Source: Haberlea rhodopensis | Lineage: Eukaryota; Streptophyta; Magnoliopsida; Lamiales; Gesneriaceae | Direction: 5' to 3' | Length of the DNA: 64,000 nt | NCBI GenBank assembly: GCA_907163345.1 | Contig: CAJQUN010000015.1 | Coordinates: 6,294,886-6,358,885, forward strand | Shown here: positions 46,623-58,870 of the stretch, in pieces | How positions within the stretch are numbered: the first letter of the stretch is position 1 | Layout: each line of letters opens with the position of its first letter | Translations under genes and position numbers: made by a program | Notes under the pieces: model-generated | What the model was told of the DNA's origin: nothing | Databases searched by the model: none | The model's input: only the letters and a program-made list of their open reading frames with translations

Positions 46623-48184
46623 GTGTCATTGCCCGTTCCTAACACCAGAACTCTTCCTTCCATATCGCAGGCACCCATTGTTGAATTGAAGCCATTACCA
46701 AGTCACCTAAAATATGTGTTCCTTGGAGAAGGAAACACACTATCGGTAATAATCTCTAAGGAAGTTGGGAGAAGTACAAGAGAAGGAGCTCATTCAAGTG
46801 CTAGAGGAGCACAAGACCGCCATAGGATGGACAATTGCTAACATTAAAGGAATAAGCCCCTCTGCATGCATGCATAGTATTCTACTTTAAGAAGGAGCCA
46901 AACCCACATGCCAGTCACAAAGAAAACTCAACCCACCAATGATGGAAGTCGTGAAAGATGAGATCTTAAAACTTATTGCAGTTGGAATGATATATCCCAT
47001 TTCTGATAGCCAGTGGGTCAGTCCCATCCAAGTAGTTCCAAAGAAGACTGGAATCACAGTGGTGAGGAACAAAGACGATGAATTAGTCACCACCCTCATT
47101 CAAAATGGATGGAGAGTCTGTATTGACTACCGCAAGTTGAATACACTGACCCGCAAGGACCACTTTCAGCCATTCATTGATCAAATGCTTGAAAGGTTAG
47201 CGTGTCATTCTTATTACTATTTTCTTGATGGATATTCCGGTTATTTTCAGATTGCGATTGCTCCAGAAGATCAAACAGACTACGTTCACATCCCCCTTTG
47301 TAACTTTCGCTTATAGGCGCGTGCCCTTTGGACTTTGCAACGCACCGGCCACTTTTCAACGGTGTATGGTTAGTATATTTTCTGAGTACACTGAGCATAT
47401 TTTAAAGGTATTCATGGATGATTTTACTGTTTATGGTGACTCATTCAATGCTTGTCTAGCTAACATCACATTTGTCCTTAAGCGTTGTATATAAACAAAC
47501 CTTGTGCTAAATTCTGAAAAATGCCACTTTGTGGTATACCAATGTATTGTTTTGGGTCATGTGGTCTCATCCAAAGGTACGGAGGTAAATAAATTGAAAA
47601 TTGATATTGTTCAATCTCTACCTTATCTTATTTGTGTGCGGGATGTGCGTTCCTTTCTTGGCCATGCAGGTTTCTATAGGAGATATATCAATGACTTCGC
47701 CAAGATAGCATCACCATTGGGCAAATTGTTGCAAAAGGATGTGGCATTCGAGTTTGATGAGACGTGCAAAACCGCATTTGACACATTGAAGACATCCTTG
47801 ACATCCACACCAATTATCCAACCTCCTGACTGGAGTAAGCCATTTGAGATCATGTGTGATGCAAGCGACTATGCAGTAGGCGCTGTTTTGGGCCAAAAGA
47901 TTGGAAAGATTTCTCATGCCATCTGCTATGCCTCCATGACCTTGAATGATGCCCAGCGAAACTATTCTACTACTGAAAATGAGCTATTAGATATTGTGTT
48001 TTCCTTAGAAAAATTTTGCTCTTATTTGCTTGGTGCTAAAGTTATTGTTTATTCTCATCATACAGCTCTTCGCTACTTGATGACGAAGAAGGAGGCAAAC
48101 CCAAGTCTAATAAGATGGATCTTACTATTGAGTGAATTTGATGTTGAAATTAAAGACAAGCAAGGAACGGAGAATAAAGTGTAG
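46623..48184 (+). pseudogene. Reverse transcriptase and RNase H of element C
   Basis: RT blocks in order: VELKPLPSHLKYVFLGEGNT (about 46680), EILKLIAVGMIYPISDSQWV (46960), NGWRVCIDYRKLNTLTRKDH (47105), a frame break near 47310, FAYRRVPFGLCNAPATFQRC (47310-47370), the catalytic FMDD box (47411-47422), then, after a stop, the LGHVVSSKGTEV block (47550). RNase H follows with FEIMCDASDYAVGAVLG (47850) and TTENELLDIVFSLEKF (47975). The later motif reads YSHH where YTDH is usual, so one catalytic aspartate is lost. The enzyme would copy element RNA into DNA; it is inactive here. Confidence 0.9.
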
Positions 48185-48495
48185 GATCACCTAAGTCGCA
48201 TAATTCATGTGAATGATACACCATGTTTCAAAGAAGAATTCCCGGATGAGCGGTAAAATGCCGTGCACGACATTTTACCATGGTATGCAAGCATTGCAAA
48301 TTTTTTGGCCACAAATACTTTTCCTAATGGATTGAATAGGACTCAAAAGGATCGAAAGTTTGAGGCAACGCCAAGTACTATGTTCGGGATGATCCATACT
48401 TATGGAAACATTGCGTGGATCAAGTTATTCGGTGTTGCATTCCGGGCAATGAGGTATCCTCCATACTCCATTTTTGTCATTCACATGAGGTTGGT
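48185..48495 (+). pseudogene. Integrase N-terminal fragment of element C
   Basis: After a stop the frames contain DILPWYASIANFLATNTFPN, LNRTQKDRKFEA and a decayed IHTYGNIAWIK stretch (normally WDDPYLWK), the entry to the integrase zinc domain of Athila-like elements. It is cut at 48495 (TTGGT) by the LTR of element E. The rest of the integrase is not in the window. Confidence 0.8.
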
Positions 48496-48963
48496 TGTAA
48501 GGACCCCGTGCTCTTAACCCGTTATTAGTGTATTAATCCATGACATTTGTGCATACAATCATATTATCATGGGGGAAAACCATATGCAAGTATAGCATCA
48601 TAAGCCATCCAGAAAATTTCTTGCATTAAAACCACATAATATTCAAATTCCCCAACCAAGACCACTTATATGGCATGCACCCTCATAATACACTAACATG
48701 CTCTCAGTTCATTTAGCAATTCCGTATTTATTTGTATGCAAACAATAAATGAAGAGAGAAAAGCCATGCCCTTTTTATACATTCCATAAACACATGAAAA
48801 CGTGCTCACATGAGAGCACCCAATGAATGAACGTGTATCTAATGTATAAGATACTCTACCAAATATCGTTACTGGTACTTCGATCCTGGAAGCACCACCC
48901 ATGCATAGCTCGATCTCAACTCTGGATCTACCGTTGTACTTATTCAACCAACTCTGTACTTCA

Positions 48964-50374
48964 TGTAAGTAATCCAACGAGCATACAACGCAGTGGAATA
49001 ATAAAATTTGGATTACTAAAACCGCGGATCTATACAAAGGGTTCATATAGGAATAGAGATAACAAGAGTATCACCCTTGTAGCGTGTTTGATGCAGAAAC
49101 GATGCCAAGTCACGAGTCACGAGCAACACCTCCAAGATCTTGCCTCTACGGTATCCACATGATCAAATCGAAAGGGGATTTAAGAACAAGTTGCTACACT
49201 CGTTCTTAAACCGGAACAATAACCACACACGATTCTAAATCAAATGAAGATGGCCGAACAAAAGGATCAAGCAGGTGGCCGAGAGCTTCACTTTTGTGGC
49301 TAGGTTATTTTGATATAAAATTGTATCCTTGTATTTATATTATAAGATTTAATTAAGGTTCAAGACTTTCTTAAAGTCTCATGGGCCCAAACCCATGATT
49401 TAATTAAATCCTTATAATCATTTAATTAAGATTCTTCTTAATTAATTAATCCATCCAATGAATTTAATTCCCCTTATCGATTTAATCTTTTGTGCGACCC
49501 GATAGGATCTTGCAATGTTGGCAGTGACATAAAATCTCATTTTATGTCACAAGCAATGAGCGGTATCTAGCAACACATCAAGGCTACCCAAATTACAAGA
49601 ATGTCATTGACTCGACATAACCTTAGAACTTGTGATAATATTAACCATGTAACTTAATCCATTTGTCCTTGTGTTTAGATTGAACACGAGTAATGGAATA
49701 GTCACACTCGTATATTCAATCTCTATTTCTTGATCCCCAAGTAGAACTAGAATAACGAATAAGCTCGATATCACATATCGACTCATTCGAGCATGGCCAT
49801 GCATTTTAGTCTTACTTGATCAAGGGCCCAAACACTTCTCCTGTTATATAGGAGGGACAAATCCTATCTTGATCAATCAACATCCCTCTACATAATTCGT
49901 AGTGTATCCAATAGTTGCCTTTATAGTTTACCCTGTTACAGGTAACGTTTGACAATATCAAGATACATAACTCCTTATGTTGGGATCTCTGATGATCTCA
50001 AGTCGTAAGGATTACATACATTATTATCACTATGCGAATTGCTTATGACACTCATATAACTATCCATGTAGCATTCTCATGGTGGGTCTGTCCAGTACAT
50101 CGTTCTCTAACATGTACCCATGTGTTGATTTGATATCTCATATCCATGAATTAATTCATCAATCAAAACATACTAGTCTCTATGTATTATCATTATCCTG
50201 ATTTATGATAATACTTGACTAGGGACAATCTTTAAGAATAATACAATATTATTCTAATTTATATTGCACAGATATTCGAATAATATATAATAATGATTTG
50301 TCATTCATAAAATCATAATACATTGTATGTCATAAACAATCATCTAATGACTTGTCTTAGGGCATATCCCAACA
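48964..50374 (-). mobile_element. Solo copia LTR in the E LTR
   Basis: A 1411-bp LTR; on the minus strand it starts TGTTGGGATATGCCC and ends GATTACTTACA. The duplication CTTCA flanks it (48959-48963, 50375-50379). No internal sequence remains. From memory, LTRs with this start are widespread in dicot copia families. Confidence 0.9.
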
Positions 50375-50774
50375 CTTCAATCCTGGAAATACCTCAAATC
50401 AACAGCCCGGGCTCAACACCAAAGCCATTGCTGCACCTGTACCACCTGCCCCAACAGAGACAACCCACACACGAGGTGAGCATACCAATACTAACATTCC
50501 AATAATCACAGTACATAATTTACAGAATATAAAACTGTAATGTAAAAGGATACTCCCTGTATAGTATCGTTACCACGTAGGATTTCCCGTACTGTCCCTG
50601 TTCTCAAAATAACAAAAACCATCAAATTCCCAAAGCCAGTTAATCACCACATTGATTAACTAAAACCATTCCTGCCATACCAGTTCCATAATCAAATATG
50701 ATTAAATCATTAAATGAAGTACCACAGATATCACATTTATCTAGCCAATGATTCCATAGTTCTATTTCATAGCT

Positions 50775-50884
50775 CGCTCCACAACAGCGGCATTTTAACC
50801 CCATGCACGCTCAACAACAGCGGCGTCATAATCGATGTTCGCTCAATAGCGACAACATCCCTATCATTGCTCGCTCAAGAGCGG
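50775..50884. repeat. 32-bp CGCT...AGCG array in the L1 LTR of E
   Basis: Four hairpins start at 50775, 50808, 50840 and 50872, spaced 33, 32 and 32 bp. Each is CGCT with a loop of 4-7 nt and AGCG. The corresponding LARD-1 region (2740-2855) is more decayed. Confidence 0.82.
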
Positions 50885-51671
50885 CACCACATATTCCCAA
50901 TATCTATCAATTTATTGCAATATAATGTACCATGCATTCAACAATTGCAATTATATAAAAAGGGCTATGCTCATACGTCATACGTACCTTATGATTCCGT
51001 AGTCCGAACCAACCTTGACTGAGTCTCGCGATCCGATGAATTATGTGCTGATTATCTTCGAGAAATCCGGCTCCAGAGCCAAGCTACCAGCGATTTCTCC
51101 TCCAAGGGAGAAAAGAGGGGAAATGGGGAAAGGGTTGGGCGCAGAGAGAGGGGAGAGAGAGAGGGAATCCATGCAATGACGGATACCGAGTATACTTGGT
51201 ATATATAGTACCAAAACTCCAAAATACCAATCCCTCCACAAATACATCATGACTCATTAAAAATCATATGTTTTCAATAATTACCTCACAATCTCTATTT
51301 CCATTATTAGCCCCAGTACAAAGTACTCCGGACCCCAAATCCCACCAAAAACCAAATTTCAAGGTTATCACTACGATGAGAATACATTCTCATCCCTTGA
51401 ATCCAACGACTCCAAATACCAGATTTAAAATCCCCGGGAGTCCCAATACCGTAATTAATTCATAATTGCTACAATTAAAATCCATTAAGGATTATTACCA
51501 CACCGGGATTAACACCATTAATTCTCGGGCATCACAAATTATCCCCTACTAGTAAAATTTCATCCTCGAAATTTACATAAGCATACTCCACATATCGGCG
51601 AGACCACGCAATCCAAACGGACATACTTTGTCGAATCATGAACATATCATGAACGACGCACCAACCGCGAG

Positions 51672-53158
51672 TGATGTGACTAGAAATAGACACATCTATT
51701 GCGCTTAATTGTCTACGATTTGGTATATTTTGATGGATAAATTGATACATATGCTACCTAATCCTATATTTGTGTAAATGTAGGGAAAGGTGAAGAAATC
51801 AAGCTAAAATGATTAAAGAAGCAATAAAGTTGAAGAAAAGAGGAAAAAACATGAATCCAAGATTTCTCTTCAAATTTCTATATGTTTGAACCATGTTTTG
51901 GAAATGTGGTCCATAAATAAGTTGTATAACTTTGAGTTATCTTCGCGTGGACAGCTGATTCATCGAATTCGGAGTTCGGACGAGAAAGTTACGGCCAAAA
52001 TACGAAACTCGCCAGAAAAATTGATGACAGGCGTAATTACGCCATTATTAGGCGTAATTACGCCAACGCTACGGCATATGTATGCGTAGCTACACCATTC
52101 TACGCGTATTTACGCCAGAAGAATTTTGGAAAGTGTAAAAACTTGATTTCTTTCCTTCCCACATGGATTCTAACCTACTCCATCAGCCTCCCTATACATA
52201 TATGGACGAAAATCAGACTAAAGAAATCTAGATAGTTAGGGTAGAATAATTTTAGACTAGTTTTATATTTTCTTTTCAATTTTGTTGAAGAACGGTTACG
52301 AAGATCGAAGCGAAGGCGGGATTGACACCTCGACGAGCGGAGATCGGATTAGTTTTCTTTCCCTTGTTTTTATTTATAGTTTTGTTTTAAATATGTGTAG
52401 CTAGTCTTAATTCTTGGTTGAGGAAGACAAAACCTTGGATTTATTTGTCTTGGGGAGATTCATACGCTTTTGTTTATCGATTCTATTGAATTCATTGTTT
52501 TTCTGATTTTGTTGATATGATTGATGTTTGTTTATTGGATTGACAACCAAGTAACTTGCATATAATCTATTGCTAATTGGATATCAAATAAGAGATTGTT
52601 TGAGAAATCTAATTGAAGAAGCAACTAAGATCGATAATTGCCTGTTGTTGGTGTTATTAAATTCTTAGGAAAAACCATTGACTAAAATATATAAATCACT
52701 TGTGTTTATGTTGTTTAGATTCATCGCTCAATAGTTTTGAATGATGTCATGATTTCAATCTTGAATATGCATATAGAGATTGATTGATTGGTGAAAGTTA
52801 AATTAGAACGCTTGGACTAATTGACTATGAATAAGGTGAGGGAGGAATTAGATTTCTAATTGATGAATATTCAAGTAAAATTGAGTCTTTTGTGAATCAA
52901 TGAAATAGATGATAATATCCAAGGTAGAGTCGACCGATACCAAGAATCGCTTTCATTAGTTAATCTTTGTTTTTAATTTTAATTAGTATAATTCAACCTC
53001 ACAACCCCATCCTTTATTATTCTTTTGTTTTGATTTTCATTAACACAAAGATTCACACCTCCTCGTGGGATTGATCCCTACTCACGCTACTACATTATTG
53101 TTATCAATCTTGAGGATTGAGTGGGGTTAATTTGGGCGTACACGATAAGCGCACACCA
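51672..53158 (+). mobile_element. Solo Athila-type LTR
   Basis: The LTR runs from TGATGTGACTAG to GCACACCA with the duplication GCGAG on both sides (51667-51671, 53159-53163). It is related to the C LTR at 14642-16187. The orientation is taken from that match. No interior remains. Confidence 0.93.
52030..52116 (+). repeat. GGCGTAATTACGCC palindrome pairs in the Athila-type LTR
   Basis: Perfect 14-bp palindromes start at 52030 and 52051 (21 bp apart). Two decayed versions start at about 52083 and 52103 (20 bp apart). They occupy the place where the related C LTR carries GCGATCGATCGC pairs. Confidence 0.88.
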
Positions 53159-54653
53159 GCGAGGATACCGACCTCGTACCAAAACCTGGAACGGAGTAAC
53201 CTCCCAAACCAACACAAATACAAGAAAGACGTCAGCATTCCCCGATGCTAACCATCTCAAAAGCAGTCAGCCAACCATAACTGCAAATCAAACGAATCAT
53301 TTGTGATTCCAAAATAGATATTGCCTCGATGATATCTCTACGATTTAGCCTACGATGTTAAACATACATTGTTACCAAGGAAACCACTAGTACACTACAG
53401 TGTACTTATACCAAATCTGGTTTCCGCTCTCCAATTTCCATCTCCATCAAAGGAGTAGCTGCACCACTTTACGACACGGATTGGGCAACTCACGGCCACC
53501 GATCAACACAAAGAACATCTCCGAAGATGTCTAGATCCGTATGTTCCAAGAATCATATCTTGGTCCAAAATACACCATCGAGACTCCACAAGGTCTCAAG
53601 TTCTTGAAAGGACATGCAAGAAAAATCAATTGCATTCCCGCCACACGTGTCAACCACGACACCTAAACAAATCTGAATCCTGGTCATCCCTCATTTACCC
53701 AAGGATTCAACAATCCTAACACATGGGGGCTAGCGAATTATCCAGTAAGAATTACCATGACCCCAAAACACGACAATTCCCTCCTCAGAGGGAGTCAACC
53801 GGACCTTACGGTCATTCTTCAGAATATATTGTGCCATCGAGATTACCAATCTCAAGGTACCACAATCTCTCACCGGAGATTCATTCATCCAAGCATACTA
53901 ACCCGATGCTCGACGAGTACTAAGAAAATGCTGGCATTCTTATACACACACCGGCATACAAGCCTAAGCACCACTACTACCTGCATACTCAATGCAATCG
54001 ACTCGGGTATCACCAATCATACCCAAAGCCCCAAAAACAACTATCAATCCCTAGTTATTCTCACCTCATGGAGAATGATGATTGACGAACCAATGTTCAA
54101 ATGTGTGATTCCAACATCAACACCGCACCAACCGACCCATCGAGTCTACAAAGATTTCCAAAAGGTAGATATATCAATACCGCCTTCCTCTCAAGGAAAA
54201 TGTCATGTACCATGACCCTCCAACCTCGAACCACCGTTCGGAAAACCTGAATACACTTATACCAAAACATATCTCGGAACCAATAAATACCCAAATAGTT
54301 AAGAATAGTGCATCAAAGCCACTATTACCCAAATCGAAACCCATATATGCCATGTATACTCATTCTAACGATGCTCTGTATGCCATAGTACTCCAAATTC
54401 TCGAGCATTTCCTCGGAGACGTCTCCTCGTACGTCTCGCCAAAAAATATAAAGCCATTACTCAGTCCAAATCGGTAATGATTACCATGGCGGATTCACAA
54501 TCAACCCACGACTGATACCAGCTGTCCCCATGACAGTACAATCCAAATCTCTCAAAGAGATAAAATCAATATAGTAGTATTACCCCACTAACTACATCCC
54601 ACAATTCCAATTATGACTCCCGTTGCATTTCATATGCAAAGATGCTCAACCAA

Positions 54654-56629
54654 TGTGATATCCCCGAAATAATTATATGCAAATTGGGCATTAATTATGT
54701 TATGTGATTATTTATGGTGCTAATTAAATTATGTGTTGGAATTAATTATCTTGGTGAAATGCTTAGTCACATGGTAGGCGTGACCTGGTAATGCATTTCA
54801 GGGTGCATGTGATGCATGTTGGGAATTTGGGTAGTAGCATGGTTTAATTGTGATGGTTGTTAATTATTTTGGAAGGCATGTATTTAATTGAGGTTTTGAT
54901 GCATTTTTGGGAAAATGCTTTTAAAATATCTTATTGGGGTATTTTATACATCATGCTAATTATTGGGGTTCATGTTTTTAATTAAAACCCACACTACCCC
55001 ACTCACCCCCCATCACTCTTTACCAATCCATTTCACCCCCCAAACCCATTTTCGTTTTTGGCAAAAGGAGGAAGGAGAAATCTTTGCAAAAACTCCATTT
55101 GTGTGATTCTTGGTAAGATTTGAGGTCTAGGAAGGGTATAGATACTTCCTTGTTATTTTTGTAAGGTTTGGTGTTGTTTTGAGTTGATATTTTGGATTTT
55201 AAAATGGGTTTGTTATGGGTTGATGTTGATTTTGGTTGGGTGTTAGATTTTTGGTTGTTTTAAGGTGTATTTTGATGGTTTATAGTGTTTGTATGTTGTT
55301 GGTTTGATGGTATATGTGTTGGTGTGGATTGGGGAAGAAAATGGTGTAAAAATGGTGGCAATCGCATGTTCTGGTAGTGGCGATCGATCGATACAAATGG
55401 CGCGATCGATCGCCGAGAAGCAGTGGCAATTTCGGGGGCGGGCGATCGATCGCCGTATATGGCGCCATCGATTGCCTTGAGCCAGTGAAGTCTGGCGATC
55501 GATCGCCTAGACACAACGATCGATCGCCAGCCGCCAATTTTTGGAGAATTAATTTTTATGTTGGATTTTTGGTATCGGACTATTATTTGGCTTCAAATAT
55601 TGGATTGTGTGATTGTGTAGAACCATCCCAGGTGGCGACACAGCCAAGGAAGTGAAGTCATACCAAATCCTACTTTTGGAAAGGTAGGTAGAGAAACGTA
55701 CGGGCACCCAACGGTACATGTATCTATTATACTCATTGAATATGCATTGTGGATGCGAGTATATATGGAATTGTGCATTGTGGATGCAAATACATGTTGA
55801 ATTATGCATTATGGTTGCATATATATATATGATGATTTTTTGATGCACATCCCATGAGTCATGGTTATATAGAGAGATGATTTTAATGCTTTGCCACTGT
55901 CACTTGAAGCGATGATAGAATACTTGCCGCTGTCATATTGTAGCGAGGAAAGAATATTGGCCGCCAAATGTTGAAGCGAGGTTATTGCCGCATGTCGCAT
56001 TTGTGCGAGGTTATTCGATGCCGCTAATATGTCGAAGCGAGGGGTATTAGTGCCGCTGTCATGACAAGCGAGGTGCATTAAAATACATTATTATAACAGA
56101 CTAGGGATTGGTGATTGGTGATGATGAAATGGTGTTATGTCATGACATGTGTAGAACCATTAAATAATCTATTGATTATACTCATGCGTTATGGTACAGG
56201 GACAACCAAAAAGTGAACGTTTAAAATGCATGGGAAAGACAGGAAGTGTTTTATTACGGTTTATGCATTTACGCCTTATATTCATATTGTGTTGAATATG
56301 GATTATTATATGCTCATGTTTTGGGGGTTGTCCTTGTAGGTACATTTTGGCATGAAGGGGCTAGGACGGGTTGAGGCGGTGAGCTTGTGAAGAGCGCTTT
56401 TGATAAGGAAGGACATGATTATTTTGTATAGTGTCTACTCTAGGAGTAGTGTAAAGCTATAGTGAATAACATTCATTTGTTAGAGAATGTAATTAATCCA
56501 TTTGAAAGTCCTTAACTTGGCATGTAATTCTTAAGGCTCAAAGTCTCAACACGAACTTTTACACTCTGATAATGCATGTTAGCTCTAATTATGCCTTTAA
56601 TCCACACTTAAGGGACTAGGGTTCTTACA
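54654..56629 (+). repeat. 5' LTR of chromovirus G (type L2)
   Basis: It begins TGTGATATCCCC and ends TTCTTACA, followed by the primer site. The left flank is ACCAA; its partner was not found, so the element is incomplete. The CGCT/AGCG array lies at about 55890-56080. Confidence 0.92.
55380..55527 (+). repeat. Paired palindrome array in the G LTR
   Basis: Cores start at 55382/55404, 55444/55466 and 55497/55518, with pair spacings of 22, 22 and 21 bp. In the first pair GGCGATCGATCG can pair with CGATCGATCGCC. Confidence 0.9.
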
Positions 56630-56633
56630 TTAG

Positions 56634-56645
56634 TGGTATCAGAGC
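56634..56645 (+). promoter_or_regulatory. Primer-binding site of G (initiator tRNA-Met)
   Basis: TGGTATCAGAGC follows four bases after the LTR end, an exact match to the usual plant site. The leader to the gag ATG (56646-56842) shows nothing else. Confidence 0.92.
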
Positions 56646-56842
56646 AGTGGTTAGAGAACCCGAGAACGAGTGAAGGGTAGCCTTAGCATGGTTGACTAGG
56701 TGGTTACATTTGGGCATGTTTATGCATGTGGTGCATATTGGTATATAACATTATTATACTAACATGCTTATTATCATTCATGTTATCTAACGGTATAGCA
56801 TATGTATTGTTTTGGAATTGTTGTTAACCCTTGTGTTACAGC

Positions 56843-57082
56843 ATGGCGGCTATGAACTTGGGAAACCACAATGAAGAGGTAGGGGATGTTGGAAGCGTGA
56901 ATGCAAGTATTGGTCAGACAAATCCTTTACCTCCACCGACTGTGGGCGTGGAACCGGTAGCTCAGTTGTTACTGTCTGGGGAGCTTAGTCTGACTCAGTT
57001 CCTGACTTTACACCCGCCCCGATTTGAGGGGACAGAGACAGGGGAAGAAGCTGAGGAGTGGCTTGAGAGACTGGAGCAGATA
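56843..57082 (+). pseudogene. Truncated gag of chromovirus G
   Basis: The ATG at 56843 opens MAAMNLGNHNEEVGDVGSVN, followed by QLLLSGELSLTQFLTLHPPR and EEAEEWLERLEQI. This is the start of the same gag as in element J, and it is in frame over the stretch where J has an extra C. It is cut after 80 codons by an inverted L2 LTR at 57083, so the capsid domain is incomplete. Confidence 0.9.
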
Positions 57083-58870
57083 TGTAAGGACCCTAGTTCC
57101 TTAAGTGCGGATTAAAGGCATAATTATAGCTAACATACATTATCAGAGTATAAAAGTTCGTGTTGAGACTTTGAGCCTTAATTTACATGCCAAGTTAAGG
57201 ACTTTCAAATGGATTAATTACATTATCTATCAAATGAATGTTATTCACTATAGCTTTACACTACTCCTAGAGTAGACACTATACTAAAATAATCCTGTCC
57301 TTCCTTATCAAAAGCGTTCTTCACAAGCTCACCGCCTCAACCCGCCTTAGCCCCTTTATCATGCCAAAATATACCTACAAGGACAACCCCCAAAACATGA
57401 GCATATAATAATCCATATTCAACACAATATGAATATAAGGCGTAAATTCGTAAACCGTAATAAAACACTTCCTGTTTTTCCCATGCATTTTAAACGCTCC
57501 CTTTTTTGTTGTCCCTGTACCATAACTCACGAGCATAATCAATAGATTATTTAATGGTTCTACACATGTCATGACAAAACACCATTTCATTATCACCAAT
57601 TACCCACCCCTAGTCTGTTATAATAGTGTCTTTTAATGCACCTCGCTTGTCATGACAGCAGCACTAATACCCCTCGCTTCAACATATTAGCGGCATTAAA
57701 TAACCTCGCGCAAATGCGACATGCGGCAACACACTCGCTTCAACATTTGGCGGCAAATATTCTTTCCTCGCTACAATATGGCAGCGGCAAGTGTTCTATT
57801 ATCGCTTCAAGTGACAACGGCAAAGCATTAAAACCATCACTCTATATAACCATGACTCATGGGATGTGCACCGAACATCATCATATACATATGCAGTCAT
57901 AATGCATAATTCAACATGTATTTGCATCCACAATGCACAATTCCATATATACTCGTATCCACAATGCATAATCAATGAGTATAATAGATTCATGCCAATA
58001 TGTACCTACAAGGACAACCCCCAAAACATGAGCATATAATAATCCATATTCAACACAATATGACTATAAGGCGTAAATGCGTAAACAGTAATAAAACGCT
58101 TCCTGTTTTTCCCGTGCATTTTAAACGCTTCCTTTTTGGTTGTCCCTGTACCATAACTCACGAGCATAATCAATAGATTATTTAATGGTTCTACACATGT
58201 CATGACGTAACACCATTTCATTATCACCAATTACCCATCCCTAGTCTGTTATAATAGTGTATTTTAATGCACCTCGCTTGTCATGACAGCGGCACTAATA
58301 CCCCTCGCTTCGACATATTAGCGGCATTGAATAACCTCGCGCAAATGCGACATGCGGCAACACCCTCGCTTCAACATTTGGCGGCAAATATTCTTTCCTC
58401 GCTACAATATGACAGCGGCAAGTATTCTATCATCGCTTCAAGTGACAGCGGCAAAGCATTAAAATCATCACTCTATATAACCATGACTCATGGGATGTGC
58501 ACCAAACATCATCATATACATATGCAGTCATAATGCATAATTCAACATGTATTTGCATCCACAATGCACAATTCCATATATACTCGCATCCACAATGCAT
58601 AATCAATGAGTATAATAGATACATGTACCGTTGGGTGCCCGTACGTCTCTTTACCTTTCCAAAAATAGGATGTGGTAGGACTTCACTTCCTTGGCTGTGT
58701 GTCACCTGTGATGGTTCTACACATTCACACAAACCAATTTTAGAACCCAATAATAGTCCAATACCAAAAATCCCACAAAAATAACCAAAATATACAATTT
58801 TGGCATCTCGCGATCGATCGGTATAATGCCTCGATCGATCGCGAAGTCCAGCAGCCATAATGCCCTAAAA
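57083..58870 (-). repeat. Inverted, truncated L2 LTR with internal duplication
   Basis: It begins TGTAAGGACCC at 57083, the reverse orientation to the G LTR. It follows the L2 order through the CGCT/AGCG array and one palindrome pair (about 58810-58845, arms TCGCGATCGATCG and CGATCGATCGCGA), then is lost near 58870 before the expected ATCACA end. No target duplication was found, so it is a broken LTR. Confidence 0.85.
57361..58622 (-). repeat. 631-bp tandem duplication within the inverted LTR
   Basis: The blocks at 57361-57991 and 57992-58622 are near-identical; TACCTACAAGG occurs at 57372 and 58003. Each includes a full CGCT/AGCG array. Confidence 0.9.

Larger units (their letters stand above)
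48496..51536 (-). repeat. 3' LTR of LARD element E (type L1), split by a solo LTR
   Basis: It begins TGTAAGGACCCCGTGC and ends GGGCATCACA, followed by the complement of a polypurine tract. Removing the inserted solo LTR leaves about 1625 bp, roughly 740 bp less than in LARD-1. The missing part corresponds to 3055-3830 of LARD-1 and includes the whole palindrome array. A TATA-like box is kept near 51205. Confidence 0.87.
51537..54653 (-). other. Interior of LARD element E (non-coding)
   Basis: This is homologous to LARD-1 4324-5940 once the solo LTR at 51672-53158 is removed. It has no coding sequence. Many hairpins of LARD-1 are kept, for example 53294-53309 (GAATCA/TGATTC) and 54057-54076 (ATTCTC/GAGAAT). 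It breaks off at 54653 where element G begins. Confidence 0.82.

Noticed and set aside
49047..50374. Possible host gene or promoter in a unique-looking AT-rich stretch
   Set aside because: The stretch is bounded by TGTAAGT...CCCAACA and a CTTCA duplication, and contains no ORF of note. It is a solo copia LTR.
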